Assembly (NCBI RefSeq): GCF_025465255.1
Contig: NZ_JAODNI010000228.1
Span: 1-52,192 of the forward strand
Direction of reading: 5' to 3'
Source of the DNA: Pseudonocardia sp.
GTDB lineage: Bacteria; Actinomycetota; Actinomycetes; Mycobacteriales; Pseudonocardiaceae
DNA: 52,192 nt
Shown here: one piece after another, positions 8,206 to 17,168 of the stretch
How positions within the stretch are numbered: position 1 is the stretch's first letter
Layout: the number at the start of each line of letters is the position of its first letter
Position numbers and translations under genes: made by a program
Notes under the pieces: generated by a model
What the model was told of the DNA's origin: nothing
Database searches by the model: none
What the model saw: the letters and a program-made list of their open reading frames with translations, nothing else

Positions 8206-9513
8206 TCAGCGCTCGCTGATGCCGGTGTACTTGCGCTCGGTCGCGCCGACGTAGAGCTGGCGCGGGCGGCCGATCTTGTTCTGCGGGTCGTCCATCATCT
8301 CCCGCCAGTGCGCGATCCAGCCGGGGAGCCGGCCGAGCGCGAACAGGACCGTGAACATCTTGGTCGGGAAGCCCATGGCCCGGTAGATCACGCCGGTGTA
8401 GAAGTCGACGTTCGGGTAGAGCTTGCGCTCGACGAAGTAGTCGTCCGCCAGCGCCTTCTCCTCCAGCCGCATGGCGATGTCGAGCAGCGGGTCCGTGACG
8501 CCGAGGTTCTTGAGCACCTCGTCCGCGTTCTGCTTGACGATCTTCGCGCGCGGGTCGTAGTTCTTGTAGACCCGGTGCCCGAAGCCCATCAGCTTCGCGC
8601 CCTTCTCCTTGTTCTTCACCCGCTCGACGAACGCGTCGACGTTGCCGTCCTCGACGTCCTTGATCCGGGTGAGCATCTCCAGCACGGCCTGGTTCGCGCC
8701 ACCGTGCAGCGGGCCGAACAGGGCGTTCACCCCCGCGGAGATCGACGCGAACAGGTTCGCCTGCGACGAGCCGACGAGCCGGACCGTCGAGGTCGAACAG
8801 TTCTGCTCGTGGTCCGCGTGCAGGATCAGCAGCGTGTCCAGGGCCTTCGCGATGGCCGGGTCCACCTCGTACGGCTCGGCCGGGAAGCCGAACGTCATCC
8901 GCAGGAAGTTCTCGACCAGGCCCAGCGAGTTGTCCGGGTAGAGGAACGGCTGGCCCACGGACTTCTTGTAGGCGTAGGCGGCGATCGTGAAGACCTTCGC
9001 CATGAGCCGGACGGTGGAGAGCTCGACCGCGTCCTTGTCGAACGGGTCCAGGGCGTCCTGGTAGAAGGTCGACAGCGCGCTGACCGCAGAGGACAGCACC
9101 GGCATCGGGTGCGCGTCCCGCGGGAAGCCGTCGAAGAAGCCCTTGAGGTCCTCGTGCAGCAGCGTGTGCCGGCTGATGTCGTTGGTGAATCGCTCGAGCT
9201 CGGCCGCCGTGGGCAGCTCGCCGTAGATCAGCAGGTAGCTGACCTCCAGGAAGCTGCTCTTCTCGGCCAGCTGGTCGATCGGGTAACCGCGGTAACGCAG
9301 GATCCCCGCGTCGCCGTCGATGTAGGTGATGGCCGAGGCGCAGGCCGCGGTGCTCGTGAACCCGGGGTCGAACGTCGTCATCCCCGTCTTCGCGAGGATC
9401 TTGCTGACGTCGACTGCCGAAGCACCCTCCGTCGGCGCCTTGATGGCCATCTCGTGTTCCCCGCCCGGGTACTTCAGGACGGCGGTGTCGCTTCCGGCGG
9501 ACTCGTCAGCCAT
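8206..9513 (-). CDS. gltA: Citrate synthase (type II, hexameric-class)
   Basis: A 435-aa protein condensing oxaloacetate and acetyl-CoA to citrate, the entry of the TCA cycle. Visible motifs are FDPGFTSTAACASAITYIDGD-type N-terminus, ILHADHEQNCSTSTVR and FGPLHGGANQAV with active-site His residues, and the synthase signature LMGFGHRVYKNYDPRA. The C-terminus GRPRQLYVGATERKY is typical of GltA2. ATG 9513 fits the family N-terminus (MADESAGSD). A second, shorter citrate synthase lies at 12126-13268; this one is the likely housekeeping enzyme. Confidence 0.97.
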   Translation of the reverse strand: MADESAGSDTAVLKYPGGEHEMAIKAPTEGASAVDVSKILAKTGMTTFDPGFTSTAACASAITYIDGDAGILRYRGYPIDQLAEKSSFLEVSYLLIYGELPTAAELERFTNDISRHTLLHEDLKGFFDGFPRDAHPMPVLSSAVSALSTFYQDALDPFDKDAVELSTVRLMAKVFTIAAYAYKKSVGQPFLYPDNSLGLVENFLRMTFGFPAEPYEVDPAIAKALDTLLILHADHEQNCSTSTVRLVGSSQANLFASISAGVNALFGPLHGGANQAVLEMLTRIKDVEDGNVDAFVERVKNKEKGAKLMGFGHRVYKNYDPRAKIVKQNADEVLKNLGVTDPLLDIAMRLEEKALADDYFVERKLYPNVDFYTGVIYRAMGFPTKMFTVLFALGRLPGWIAHWREMMDDPQNKIGRPRQLYVGATERKYTGISER

Positions 9514-9736
9514 GTGGAGGTTCCCTCTCACACTCGTCAATTATCTCGGTTGTACACAACGCTAGTGCTCCGAGGCCCCCCCGTCGCCCAGGGCGTTACG
9601 CATCACGTCCCGGACGCGGTAAGGATCACTCCGCGATGGCCTCTTACCGTCGCCGACGCGGGCCTGCGCCCATCGTCGTCCGAGTTCCGCGGTCCGGCAT
9701 CCGCTGGCCACCTGGTGGGACGACGACCGGTCCTGC
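9514..9736 (-). promoter_or_regulatory. gltA upstream region with candidate -10 and inverted repeat
   Basis: No gene is seen here. On the minus strand a GATAAT hexamer (9540-9545) lies 27 bases before the gltA ATG. A short inverted repeat of GTTGT and ACAAC arms is at 9549-9560, just upstream, and could be an operator. No regulator can be named. Confidence 0.4.
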
Positions 9737-11254
9737 TCACCTGCCGCGGGGACCCACGTAGCGCCAGAACGCGGCGAACCGGAACACCACGGCGATCACG
9801 ACGACGACCACGGCGACGCCGCCGATCGTCGCCGCCGCACCGGCGCCCACGCCCTCCGCGGCCCAGCCGTGCCACATGTCCGCCAGCCGGGGCCCGCCGG
9901 CCACGACGACCAGGAACACGCCCTGCATCCGGCCGCGCATCTCGTCCGTCGCGACGGTCTGCAGCATCGAGTTCCGGTAGACCGAGCTGACCAGGTCGCC
10001 GGCCCCGGCGACGGCGAGCGCGAGCACCGCGAGCCACAGCGAGTTCGTCAGGCCGAAGAAGGCGACGCCGAGGCCCCAGACGCAGACGGCCACGGTGACC
10101 GCGACCCCCTGCCGTCGGACCTTCTGCAGCCAGCCGGACAGCACGCCGGCCGCGACCATCCCGATCGGCACCGCCGCGAACAGCAGGCCGAGGGCGAACC
10201 CGCCGCCGGGCGGGTCGCCGAACCGGGTCTCCGCCAGCTCCGGGAACAGCACGCGCGGCATCCCGAAGCCCATCGCGATCAGGTCCACCAGGAACGAGAC
10301 CAGCAGGATCTTCTGCGTCGAGACGTAGCGGAACCCGTCGACGACCTCGCGGAACCCGGCCTTGCGGCGCACGCCGGGCTCGGCGTCCAGCGGCGGCATG
10401 GACGGCAGCTTCCAGGTGGCCCAGAGGGTCGCCAGCAGGAAGATCGCGTCGAGCAGGTAGAGCGTGCCGAGACCGATCACTGGGATCAGCACGCCCGCCA
10501 TCAGTGGGCCGGCGATCGAGCCGACCTGCATGACCGTCATGTTCAGTGCGTTGGCCGCCGGCAGCTGGACGGCCGGGAGCAGCCGCGGGATCACCGCGCT
10601 GCGCACGGGCTGGTTCATCGCGAGCATCGCCGACTGCACCGAGAACAGGCAGAGGACGACCCAGACGCTGCCCACGCCGGACGCCGCGACGACCCACAGC
10701 GCCAGTGACGTGACGGCGATCCCGGCGCCGGTGACCAGCAGCATCGTGCGCCGATCCACGGCGTCCGCGATCGCCCCGCCCCAGAGCCCGAAGACGATCA
10801 GCGGGACCAGCCCGAAGAGGCCGGTCAGGCCGACATAGCCGGACGAGTTCGTCATGGCGTAGATCTGCGTCGGGACTGCGACGACCGAGAGCTGCGCGCC
10901 GACCGTCGTCACGACCCCGGCCAGCCAGAGCCTGCGGTAGGCCGGGGTCTGCAGCGGCGTGGTGTCGGCGAAGGTGCCCCGGACGGCAGTGAGCATCCGC
11001 CGGCTGGGGCCGACCGGGATGGCCTCGGTGCGTACCTCACGGGTGCGGCCCTCGTGGTGCGGGACGCGGACCGTGCGCCCCTCCCCGAGGGGCGCGCGCA
11101 CGGTCGGCGGCTCGGCCGACGGGTTCCCTCGGGCCCGGCTCTCGACGGTCGCCGGATCCGCCGCCGGGTCCCGGGTGGGCCGCGTGGGGGGTTCGCCGCC
11201 GGTCCGCATCGGATCGGTCGGCTGGTCCGACGGTGGACCACCAGGGACTGTCAC
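9737..11254 (-). CDS. MFS transporter (EntS/MFS_3-like) with long cytoplasmic N-terminus
   Basis: A 505-aa major-facilitator protein of the inner membrane. After about 90 polar Pro/Thr/Arg-rich residues come helices starting LWLAGVVTTVGAQLSVVAVPTQIYAMT, then the A-loop-type GGAIADAVDRRTML and about 12 hydrophobic segments. This is the EntS/MFS_3 group, which exports siderophores, drugs or unknown solutes; the substrate cannot be told. GTG 11254 lies shortly after GGTAAT, fitting a near-leaderless start, so the N-terminal extension may be real. It lies 51 bp downstream of pdxH on the same strand. Confidence 0.85.
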   Translation of the reverse strand: MTVPGGPPSDQPTDPMRTGGEPPTRPTRDPAADPATVESRARGNPSAEPPTVRAPLGEGRTVRVPHHEGRTREVRTEAIPVGPSRRMLTAVRGTFADTTPLQTPAYRRLWLAGVVTTVGAQLSVVAVPTQIYAMTNSSGYVGLTGLFGLVPLIVFGLWGGAIADAVDRRTMLLVTGAGIAVTSLALWVVAASGVGSVWVVLCLFSVQSAMLAMNQPVRSAVIPRLLPAVQLPAANALNMTVMQVGSIAGPLMAGVLIPVIGLGTLYLLDAIFLLATLWATWKLPSMPPLDAEPGVRRKAGFREVVDGFRYVSTQKILLVSFLVDLIAMGFGMPRVLFPELAETRFGDPPGGGFALGLLFAAVPIGMVAAGVLSGWLQKVRRQGVAVTVAVCVWGLGVAFFGLTNSLWLAVLALAVAGAGDLVSSVYRNSMLQTVATDEMRGRMQGVFLVVVAGGPRLADMWHGWAAEGVGAGAAATIGGVAVVVVVIAVVFRFAAFWRYVGPRGR

Positions 11255-11305
11255 GTCCCCAGGATTACCAGAAGGACCCCCGCCGGGCGCTCCCCGCGTG
11301 GGCGG

Positions 11306-11968
11306 TCAGGGCGCGAGCCGGACGACCCGCCAGGTGCGGTCGTCCCGGTTCCCGACGAAGCGCAGCCGGTCGTGCATCCGGTTCGTGCGCCCCTGCCAGA
11401 ACTCGACCTCGTCCGGCACCAGCCGCCAGCCGCCCCAGTGCGGGGGCCGCGGGATGGCCTCGGCGTCCGCGAAACGCCGGGTGACGCTGCCGAGCGCGTC
11501 GTCGAGGACCTGCCGGTCGTGGACCGTGACGGACTGGGCGGACGCCCACGCCCCCAGCTGCGACCCGCGCGGGCGGCTGGCCCAGTAGGCATCGGCCTCC
11601 GCGTAGCTGGCCTGCTCGACCCGGCCGCGCAGGTGGACCTGCCGCTGCAGGCCGTACCAGGGGAAGGTCACCGACGCGAAGCGCGTGCGTCGCAGGTCGT
11701 GGCTCTTGGCCGAGGTGTAGTTCGTGTAGAAGACGACGCCACGCTCGTCGAGGCCCTTGCACAGGACGGTGCGCGAGGACGGGTGGCCCTCCGGGTCCGC
11801 CGTGGCCAGCACCATCGCGTTCGCCTCGGGCAGCCCGGCCGCCTGCGCCTCCGCCAGCCAGGCGGACAGCTGCTCGTGCCAGGTCGGCGCGAGCAGGTCG
11901 ACGTCGAGCTCGCCGCTCCGGTAGTCGACGCGCATGGCGGACAGCGGACTCTGCGTGGGAACCGTCAT
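11306..11968 (-). CDS. pdxH: Pyridoxamine 5'-phosphate oxidase
   Basis: A 220-aa FMN enzyme that oxidises pyridoxamine/pyridoxine 5'-phosphate to PLP. Motifs: ANAMVLATADPEGHPSSRTVLCKG, FYTNYTSAKSHDL, FPWYGLQRQVHLRGRVE, YWASRPRGSQLGAWAS and the C-terminal WQGRTNRMHDRLRF...WRVVRLAP. These match the classical PdxH, not the shorter split-barrel homologues. ATG 11968 is chosen because AGGAGG sits 7 nt upstream; GTG 11974 is too close to it. It is divergent from the second citrate synthase. Confidence 0.95.
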   Translation of the reverse strand: MTVPTQSPLSAMRVDYRSGELDVDLLAPTWHEQLSAWLAEAQAAGLPEANAMVLATADPEGHPSSRTVLCKGLDERGVVFYTNYTSAKSHDLRRTRFASVTFPWYGLQRQVHLRGRVEQASYAEADAYWASRPRGSQLGAWASAQSVTVHDRQVLDDALGSVTRRFADAEAIPRPPHWGGWRLVPDEVEFWQGRTNRMHDRLRFVGNRDDRTWRVVRLAP

Positions 11969-12125
11969 TCGCACACCTCCTCATGGGGGCTTAGACGCTA
12001 GGTCGCGCGCGGCACGGCGACCACCCTCCGAACGGGTCCGGTGACAGAACCCACCCGGACGCCCCGTTGTGCAACGGCGCTGGTGGGCGGGAGGGTGACG
12101 GCGAACACGACCTGGATCAGAGGAG

Positions 12126-13268
12126 ATGCCGGTGTCCGTCCCCGACGCACACGACGTACCCCCGCCGCCGCCGGGCTTCAAGTCCGGCCTCGAGGGGCAC
12201 GTCGCGTTCCGCACGCAGATCGCCGAGCCGGACAAGGACGGCGGCGCCCTGCGGTATCGCGGAGTCGACATCGAGGACCTGGTCGGGGCGGTGTCGTTCG
12301 GCAACGTCTGGGCCCTGCTCGTCGACGGCCGGTTCGGGCCGGGCCTGCCACCGGCGGAGCCGTTCCCCATCCCCGTGCACACCGGTGACGTCCGCGTGGA
12401 CGTCCAGGCCGCGCTGGCCATGCTGGCGCCGCACTGGGGCTATCAGCCGCTGCTGGACACCTCCGTCGAGGAGGCGCGGGACCAGCTGGCCCGGGCCTCG
12501 GTGATGGCGCTGTCCTACGTCGCGCAGTCGGCTCGCGGGATCGGTGTCCCGGCCGTGCCGCAGGCGCGGATCGACGAGGCGAAGACGATCACCGAACGGT
12601 TCATGGTGCGCTGGCGCGGCGAGCCGGACCCCGCCCACGTGCGGGCCATCGACGCCTACTGGGTCTCCGCGGCCGAGCACGGCATGAACGCCTCGACGTT
12701 CACCGCGCGGGTCATCGCGTCCACCGGCGCGGACGTCGCGGCGTCCCTGTCCGGGGCGATCGGCGCGATGTCCGGACCGCTGCACGGCGGCGCGCCGGCC
12801 CGGGTGCTGCCGATGATCGCCGAGGTGGAGCGGACCGGGGACCCAGAGGCGCTGGTCAAGGGCATCCTGGACCGCAAGGAGAAGCTCATGGGCTTCGGGC
12901 ACCGGGTCTACCGGGCCGAGGACCCCCGGGCCCGCGTGCTGCGCCGCACCTGCCAGGAGCTCGACGCGCCGCGCTTCGAGGTGGCCGCCGGGCTCGAGCA
13001 GGCCGCGCTGAAGATCCTGCGGGAGCGCCGCCCGGACCACCCCATCGAGACGAACGTCGAGTTCTGGGCCGCGGTGATCCTGGATTTCGCCCAGGTGCCG
13101 CCGCACATGATGCCGGCGATGTTCACCAGCGCCCGGACCGCGGGCTGGTCCGCGCACATCGTGGAGCAGAAGCTGGAGAACAAGCTGGTCCGGCCGTCCG
13201 CGCAGTACATCGGCCCGGGCCCGCGGAAGCCGCAGGACGTCGAGGGCTGGGACCTGGTCTCCGGCTGA
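12126..13268 (+). CDS. citA: Second citrate synthase (CitA type)
   Basis: A 380-aa citrate synthase family protein, shorter than GltA. It has the His-containing SGPLHGGAPARVLPMI, LMGFGHRVYRAEDPRA and C-terminal RPSAQYIGPGPR. It probably makes citrate or 2-methylcitrate; the sequence alone does not separate these. AGGAG at 12121-12125 touches ATG 12126, so GTG 12132, 6 nt downstream, may be the true start. In mycobacteria citA lies near gltA2, serC and sepH, as here. Confidence 0.92.
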   Translation: MPVSVPDAHDVPPPPPGFKSGLEGHVAFRTQIAEPDKDGGALRYRGVDIEDLVGAVSFGNVWALLVDGRFGPGLPPAEPFPIPVHTGDVRVDVQAALAMLAPHWGYQPLLDTSVEEARDQLARASVMALSYVAQSARGIGVPAVPQARIDEAKTITERFMVRWRGEPDPAHVRAIDAYWVSAAEHGMNASTFTARVIASTGADVAASLSGAIGAMSGPLHGGAPARVLPMIAEVERTGDPEALVKGILDRKEKLMGFGHRVYRAEDPRARVLRRTCQELDAPRFEVAAGLEQAALKILRERRPDHPIETNVEFWAAVILDFAQVPPHMMPAMFTSARTAGWSAHIVEQKLENKLVRPSAQYIGPGPRKPQDVEGWDLVSG

Positions 13269-13272
13269 CCCT

Positions 13273-13312
13273 GTGCGGGTGGAACCTCGTTCCGGCGAGG
13301 TTCCACCCGCAC
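13273..13312. terminator. Bidirectional terminator between citA and the convergent MFS gene
   Basis: A perfect 17-bp stem (13273-13289 with 13296-13312) has a 6-nt loop, sitting between two convergent genes 4 nt after the citA stop. Confidence 0.9.
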
Positions 13313-13332
13313 GACCCGGCCTGAGCTGCGGT

Positions 13333-14625
13333 TCAGGCCGGGAGCGGCGCGGGCTTGCGCGGAGCCTTCCGGATGGCGAGGGACGCCACCACCGCGAGCC
13401 CGCACAGCACCGCCCCGCCGAACCACGCGACGTCGTAGCTGCCCAGGGCGTCCCGCACCAGCCCGGCGACCAGCGCCGCGAACGCCGCGCCCAGCTGGTG
13501 CGAGGCGAACACCCAGCCGAACACGATCGGTGCAGACGCCCCGAACGCGGACCGGCACAGCGCCATCGTCGGCGGCACCGTGGCCACCCAGTCCAGGCCG
13601 TAGAAGATGATGAACGCGAAGATGCTGGCGTCGACGTCCGCGCCGAACAGCGGCGGCAGCAGCGCCAGCGACACCCCGCGCAGCAGGTAGTAGACGGCGA
13701 GCAGGACCCGCGGGTCGTAACGGTCGGTCAGCCAGCCGGAGAAGATCGTCCCCACCAGGTCGAAGATCCCGACGATCGCCAGCAGGCTCGCCGCCGTCGT
13801 CGCGGGCATGCCGTGGTCGTGGGCGGCCGGCACGAAGTGGGACTGGATCAGCCCGTTGGTCGTGGCCCCGCAGACGAAGAACCCGGCGACGAGCAGCCAG
13901 AACGTCCGGTTCCTGGCGGCGGCGACGAGCGTGGTGATCGCCAGCTTGGCGGCCCCGGACCGCAGCGGCTCGACGACGTCCGCCTCGCTCCCGCCGTAGG
14001 GCAGCTCGCCGACGTCGGCGGGCCGGTTCCGGAGGAAAAGCAGCACGATCGGCACGACGACCAGTGCCGCGCCGCTGACGGTCAGCGCCGCAGCGCGCCA
14101 GCCGCCGCTCGCCACGATGTTCGCGATCGCGGGCAGGAAGATCAGCTGCCCGGTCGCGTTCGCCGCCGTGAGGATGCCGGAGACGAGGCCGCGGCGGGCC
14201 ACGAACCAGCGCCCGACGACCGTCGCCACCAGGGCCATCGCCATCGAGCCGGTCCCGATGCCGACGACGACGCCCCACAGCATCACCAGCTGCCAGGACG
14301 CCGTCATGAAGACGGTCAGCCCGCTGCCGACGGCGACGAGGACGAGCGCGCTCGCCACCACCCGCCGGATGCCGAAGCGCTCCATCAGCGCCGCGGCGAA
14401 CGGCGCGGTGATCCCGAACAGCGCGAGGTTGACCGCGAGCGCGACCGAGATCGTGCCGATGGACCAGCCGAACTCGTCGTGGAGGGGCTCGACCATCACC
14501 CCGGGCGTCGAGCGGAAGCCCGCCGCGCCGATGAGGGCGAGGAACGTGGCGGCCGCGGCCCACCAGGCCGGGTGGACCCGCCGGTCCCGGCGTGGCGCCA
14601 CGTCCATGGTGTCGAGTTCGGTCAC
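13333..14625 (-). CDS. MFS transporter (monocarboxylate-transporter-like)
   Basis: A 430-aa membrane protein with about 12 hydrophobic helices. It opens HPAWWAAAATFLALIGAAGFRSTPGVMVEPL, has FGITAPFAAALMERFGIRR (loop 2-3 motif) and TGLI-type segments such as ATGQLIFLPAIAN and SGWLTDRYDPR. The pattern resembles MFS members related to oxalate/formate or monocarboxylate carriers. Start GTG 14625 is used; ATG 14607 is a good alternative. It is divergent from the GlxA-type regulator, which may control it. Confidence 0.85.
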   Translation of the reverse strand: MTELDTMDVAPRRDRRVHPAWWAAAATFLALIGAAGFRSTPGVMVEPLHDEFGWSIGTISVALAVNLALFGITAPFAAALMERFGIRRVVASALVLVAVGSGLTVFMTASWQLVMLWGVVVGIGTGSMAMALVATVVGRWFVARRGLVSGILTAANATGQLIFLPAIANIVASGGWRAAALTVSGAALVVVPIVLLFLRNRPADVGELPYGGSEADVVEPLRSGAAKLAITTLVAAARNRTFWLLVAGFFVCGATTNGLIQSHFVPAAHDHGMPATTAASLLAIVGIFDLVGTIFSGWLTDRYDPRVLLAVYYLLRGVSLALLPPLFGADVDASIFAFIIFYGLDWVATVPPTMALCRSAFGASAPIVFGWVFASHQLGAAFAALVAGLVRDALGSYDVAWFGGAVLCGLAVVASLAIRKAPRKPAPLPA

Positions 14626-14696
14626 CGGCACAGCATCGCCCGCGCGAGCGGGGCGACGGAAGTGGCCGGACAGACATACTGTGCAAGAATCCGGCC

Positions 14697-15680
14697 ATGC
14701 CGAGGCGCACATCACGTCATCAGGTGGCGGTGCTGGCGCTACCGGGGGTCATCGCGTTCGAGCTGGGGCTGCCGCACAAGTTGCTGGGCGGCGCGGCCGG
14801 GCCGCACGGCGAGCCGCTCTACCGGGTCCGCGTCACGACTCTCGACGGCGGCCCGGTCCGCACGTCCGCGGGCTACTCGGTGCTGCCCGAACACGGGCCG
14901 GAGATCGTCGGGACCGCGGAGACGCTCATCGTCCCCGGGCACAACGATGGCCCGCAGATGGCCGACGGGTCGATCTCGCCCGAGCTCGCCGGCGTCCTGC
15001 GGGGCGCAGCGGAGCGCGGCCGGGTGGTCTCGATCTGCACCGGCGCGTTCGTCCTCGCGGCCGCCGGCCTGCTCGACGGCCGCCCCGCCACCACGCACTG
15101 GCTGCACACCGACCGGTTCCGGGCGCTGTACCCGCAGGTCGAGCTGGATCCGGACGTCCTGTTCGTCGACGACGGGGACGTGCTCACCTCCGCGGGCAAC
15201 GCCGCCGGCATCGACCTGTTGCTGCACCTCGTCCGGCGCGACCACGGCGCGGAGGTCGCCGCCACGGTCGCCCGGCGCAGCGTCGTCGCGCCCTGGCGGG
15301 AGGGCGGGCAGTCCCAGTTCGTCGAGCAACCCGTGCCCGAGCCGGCGGGCGCGAGCACCGCGGCCGCGCGCACCTGGGCCCTCGAGCACCTCGGCGAACC
15401 CCTCTCCCTCGACGAGCTCGCGACCCGGTCCGCGATGAGCGTCCGGACCTTCACCCGCCGCTTCCGCGCCGAGACGGGCCTCAGCCCCGCCCGCTGGCTC
15501 ACCACCCGCCGCGTGGAGCTGGCCCGCCGCCTGCTGGAGACGACGGACCTGCCCGTCGAGGGGATCGCCGGCCGCGCGGGCTTCGGCAGCACGGCGTCGC
15601 TGCGCCAGCACCTGCACGCGGCGATCGGGATGTCACCCCTCGCCTACCGGCGCTCGTTCCGGGTGCCGGCGAGCGCCTGA
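14697..15680 (+). CDS. GlxA/FtrA-type AraC-family transcriptional regulator with DJ-1/PfpI domain
   Basis: A 327-aa regulator. The N-terminal DJ-1/PfpI-like domain has the elbow VSICTGAFVLAAAGLLDGR (cysteine near residue 115) and GRPATTHWLHTDRF. The C-terminal AraC double HTH includes LATRSAMSVRTFTRRFRAETG and GIAGRAGFGSTASLRQH. Such proteins sense a small ligand and activate neighbours. ATG 14697 follows an AAGAAT hexamer by 6 nt, so it looks leaderless. The divergent MFS gene 71 bp away is the likeliest target; this is inference. Confidence 0.92.
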   Translation: MPRRTSRHQVAVLALPGVIAFELGLPHKLLGGAAGPHGEPLYRVRVTTLDGGPVRTSAGYSVLPEHGPEIVGTAETLIVPGHNDGPQMADGSISPELAGVLRGAAERGRVVSICTGAFVLAAAGLLDGRPATTHWLHTDRFRALYPQVELDPDVLFVDDGDVLTSAGNAAGIDLLLHLVRRDHGAEVAATVARRSVVAPWREGGQSQFVEQPVPEPAGASTAAARTWALEHLGEPLSLDELATRSAMSVRTFTRRFRAETGLSPARWLTTRRVELARRLLETTDLPVEGIAGRAGFGSTASLRQHLHAAIGMSPLAYRRSFRVPASA

Positions 15681-15740
15681 CGGCCGATGTCACCGGGCCG
15701 GTGGCAGCGGCGGTCGGGGGCGGCTGCGACACTGGGCTCC

Positions 15741-16874
15741 GTGACCGCGTCGACCAGCACCGATCTGCAGATTCCCGCCGACCTGTTGCCCACCGACGGG
15801 CGCTTCGGATGCGGACCGTCCAAGGTCCGCCCCGAGCAGCTCGCGGCGCTCGCGGAGTCCGGCGCCACCTACATGGGCACCTCGCACCGCCAGAAGCCGG
15901 TCAAGTCGCTCGTCGGCCGGGTCCGGGCGGGCCTGTCCGAGCTGTTCTCCCTGCCGGACGGCTACGAGGTCGTCCTCGGCAACGGCGGGTCCACCGCCTT
16001 CTGGGACGCCGCCGCGTTCGGCCTCGTCCGCGAGCGTTCCCTGCACCTGGCCTACGGCGAGTTCTCCTCCAAGTTCGCGGACACCACCAAGGGCGCGCCG
16101 TTCCTGGCGGACCCGGTGATCGTCTCGTCGGAGCCGGGCACCGCACCCGCGCCCACCGCGGACGCCTCCTGCGACGTGCTGGCCTGGGCCCAGAACGAGA
16201 CCTCCACCGGCGTCTCGGTGCCGGTCGTCCGCCCGGAGGCGGCGATCGACGGCCAGCTCGTCGTCATCGACGCGACGTCCGGCGCCGGCGGCCTGCCCGT
16301 CGACATCACCCAGGCGGACGCCTACTACTTCGCCCCGCAGAAGGGCTTCGCGTCCGACGGCGGGCTCTGGATCGCGCTGATGAGCCCGGCCGCGCTGAAG
16401 CGGGTCGCCGAGCTGGCGCAGGGTGAGCGCTGGATCCCGCCGTTCCTGTCGCTGGCCACGGCCGTCGACAACTCGGCGAAGGACCAGACCTACAACACCC
16501 CGGCCGTCGCGACGCTGCTGATGCTCGCGGAGCAGATCGACTGGATGAACGGCCTCGGCGGCCTGGACGCCTGCGTCGCCCGCACCAAGGACTCCTCGGA
16601 CCGGCTCTACTCCTGGGCCGAGAAGACCGAGTACACCTCGCCGTTCGCGGACCCGGCGCACCGCTCGCAGGTCGTCGGCACGATCGACTTCGCGGACTCG
16701 GTGGACGCCGCCGCCGTCGCAAAGGTGCTGCGCGCCAACGGTGTCGTGGACACCGAGCCCTACCGCAAGCTGGGCCGCAACCAGCTGCGGATCGGGATGT
16801 TCCCGGCGGTCGAGCCGGCGGACGTCTCGGCGCTCACCACCTGCATCGACTGGGTCGTCGAGCGCCTCGGCTGA
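15741..16874 (+). CDS. serC: Phosphoserine aminotransferase
   Basis: A 377-aa PLP enzyme of serine biosynthesis, converting 3-phosphohydroxypyruvate and glutamate to phosphoserine. It has RFGCGPSKVRPEQL, YMGTSHRQKPVKSLVG, NGGSTAFWDAAAFG and the PLP-lysine context YYFAPQKGFASDGG, as in actinobacterial SerC. GTG 15741 is preceded by GACACT with 7 nt between, suggesting a leaderless start. It lies beside sepH, an order conserved in mycobacteria. Confidence 0.97.
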   Translation: MTASTSTDLQIPADLLPTDGRFGCGPSKVRPEQLAALAESGATYMGTSHRQKPVKSLVGRVRAGLSELFSLPDGYEVVLGNGGSTAFWDAAAFGLVRERSLHLAYGEFSSKFADTTKGAPFLADPVIVSSEPGTAPAPTADASCDVLAWAQNETSTGVSVPVVRPEAAIDGQLVVIDATSGAGGLPVDITQADAYYFAPQKGFASDGGLWIALMSPAALKRVAELAQGERWIPPFLSLATAVDNSAKDQTYNTPAVATLLMLAEQIDWMNGLGGLDACVARTKDSSDRLYSWAEKTEYTSPFADPAHRSQVVGTIDFADSVDAAAVAKVLRANGVVDTEPYRKLGRNQLRIGMFPAVEPADVSALTTCIDWVVERLG

Positions 16875-16888
16875 CCTACCCCCTCGAC

Positions 16889-16921
16889 GCGGCCGGGTCT
16901 GCCTTCGGGCGGCCCGGCCGC
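16889..16921. terminator. Terminator after serC
   Basis: A 9-bp perfect GC stem (16889-16897 with 16913-16921) has a small inner GCC/GGC hairpin with a TTCG tetraloop. It lies 15 bases past the serC stop. Confidence 0.8.
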
Positions 16922-17168
16922 CGTCGTATCCGGTCCGTGATCCGGAGAGGGATGACGCGCTGTAGTCACATCCGTAACATGGGTCTCAGCTTTACCAAGT
17001 GGTCGACTCCGTGCAACTCTCTGCCGAACGCCGGTGGAGCCGGACGCGTCGCAGGCCGGACACACCCCGTTCACCAGGGGAATCCGGTCCCGGCGCGCCT
17101 CACCCGTCGGACACGGATCGGCATCTACCGTCACCCGGACGGGGACGTGAGACAGCGGGGAGGCCTCG
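16922..17168 (+). promoter_or_regulatory. Upstream region of sepH
   Basis: No gene is seen. A TACCGT hexamer lies about 35 bases before the sepH start, and a GGGGAGG Shine-Dalgarno lies 6 nt before ATG 17169. No other structure is clear. Confidence 0.4.
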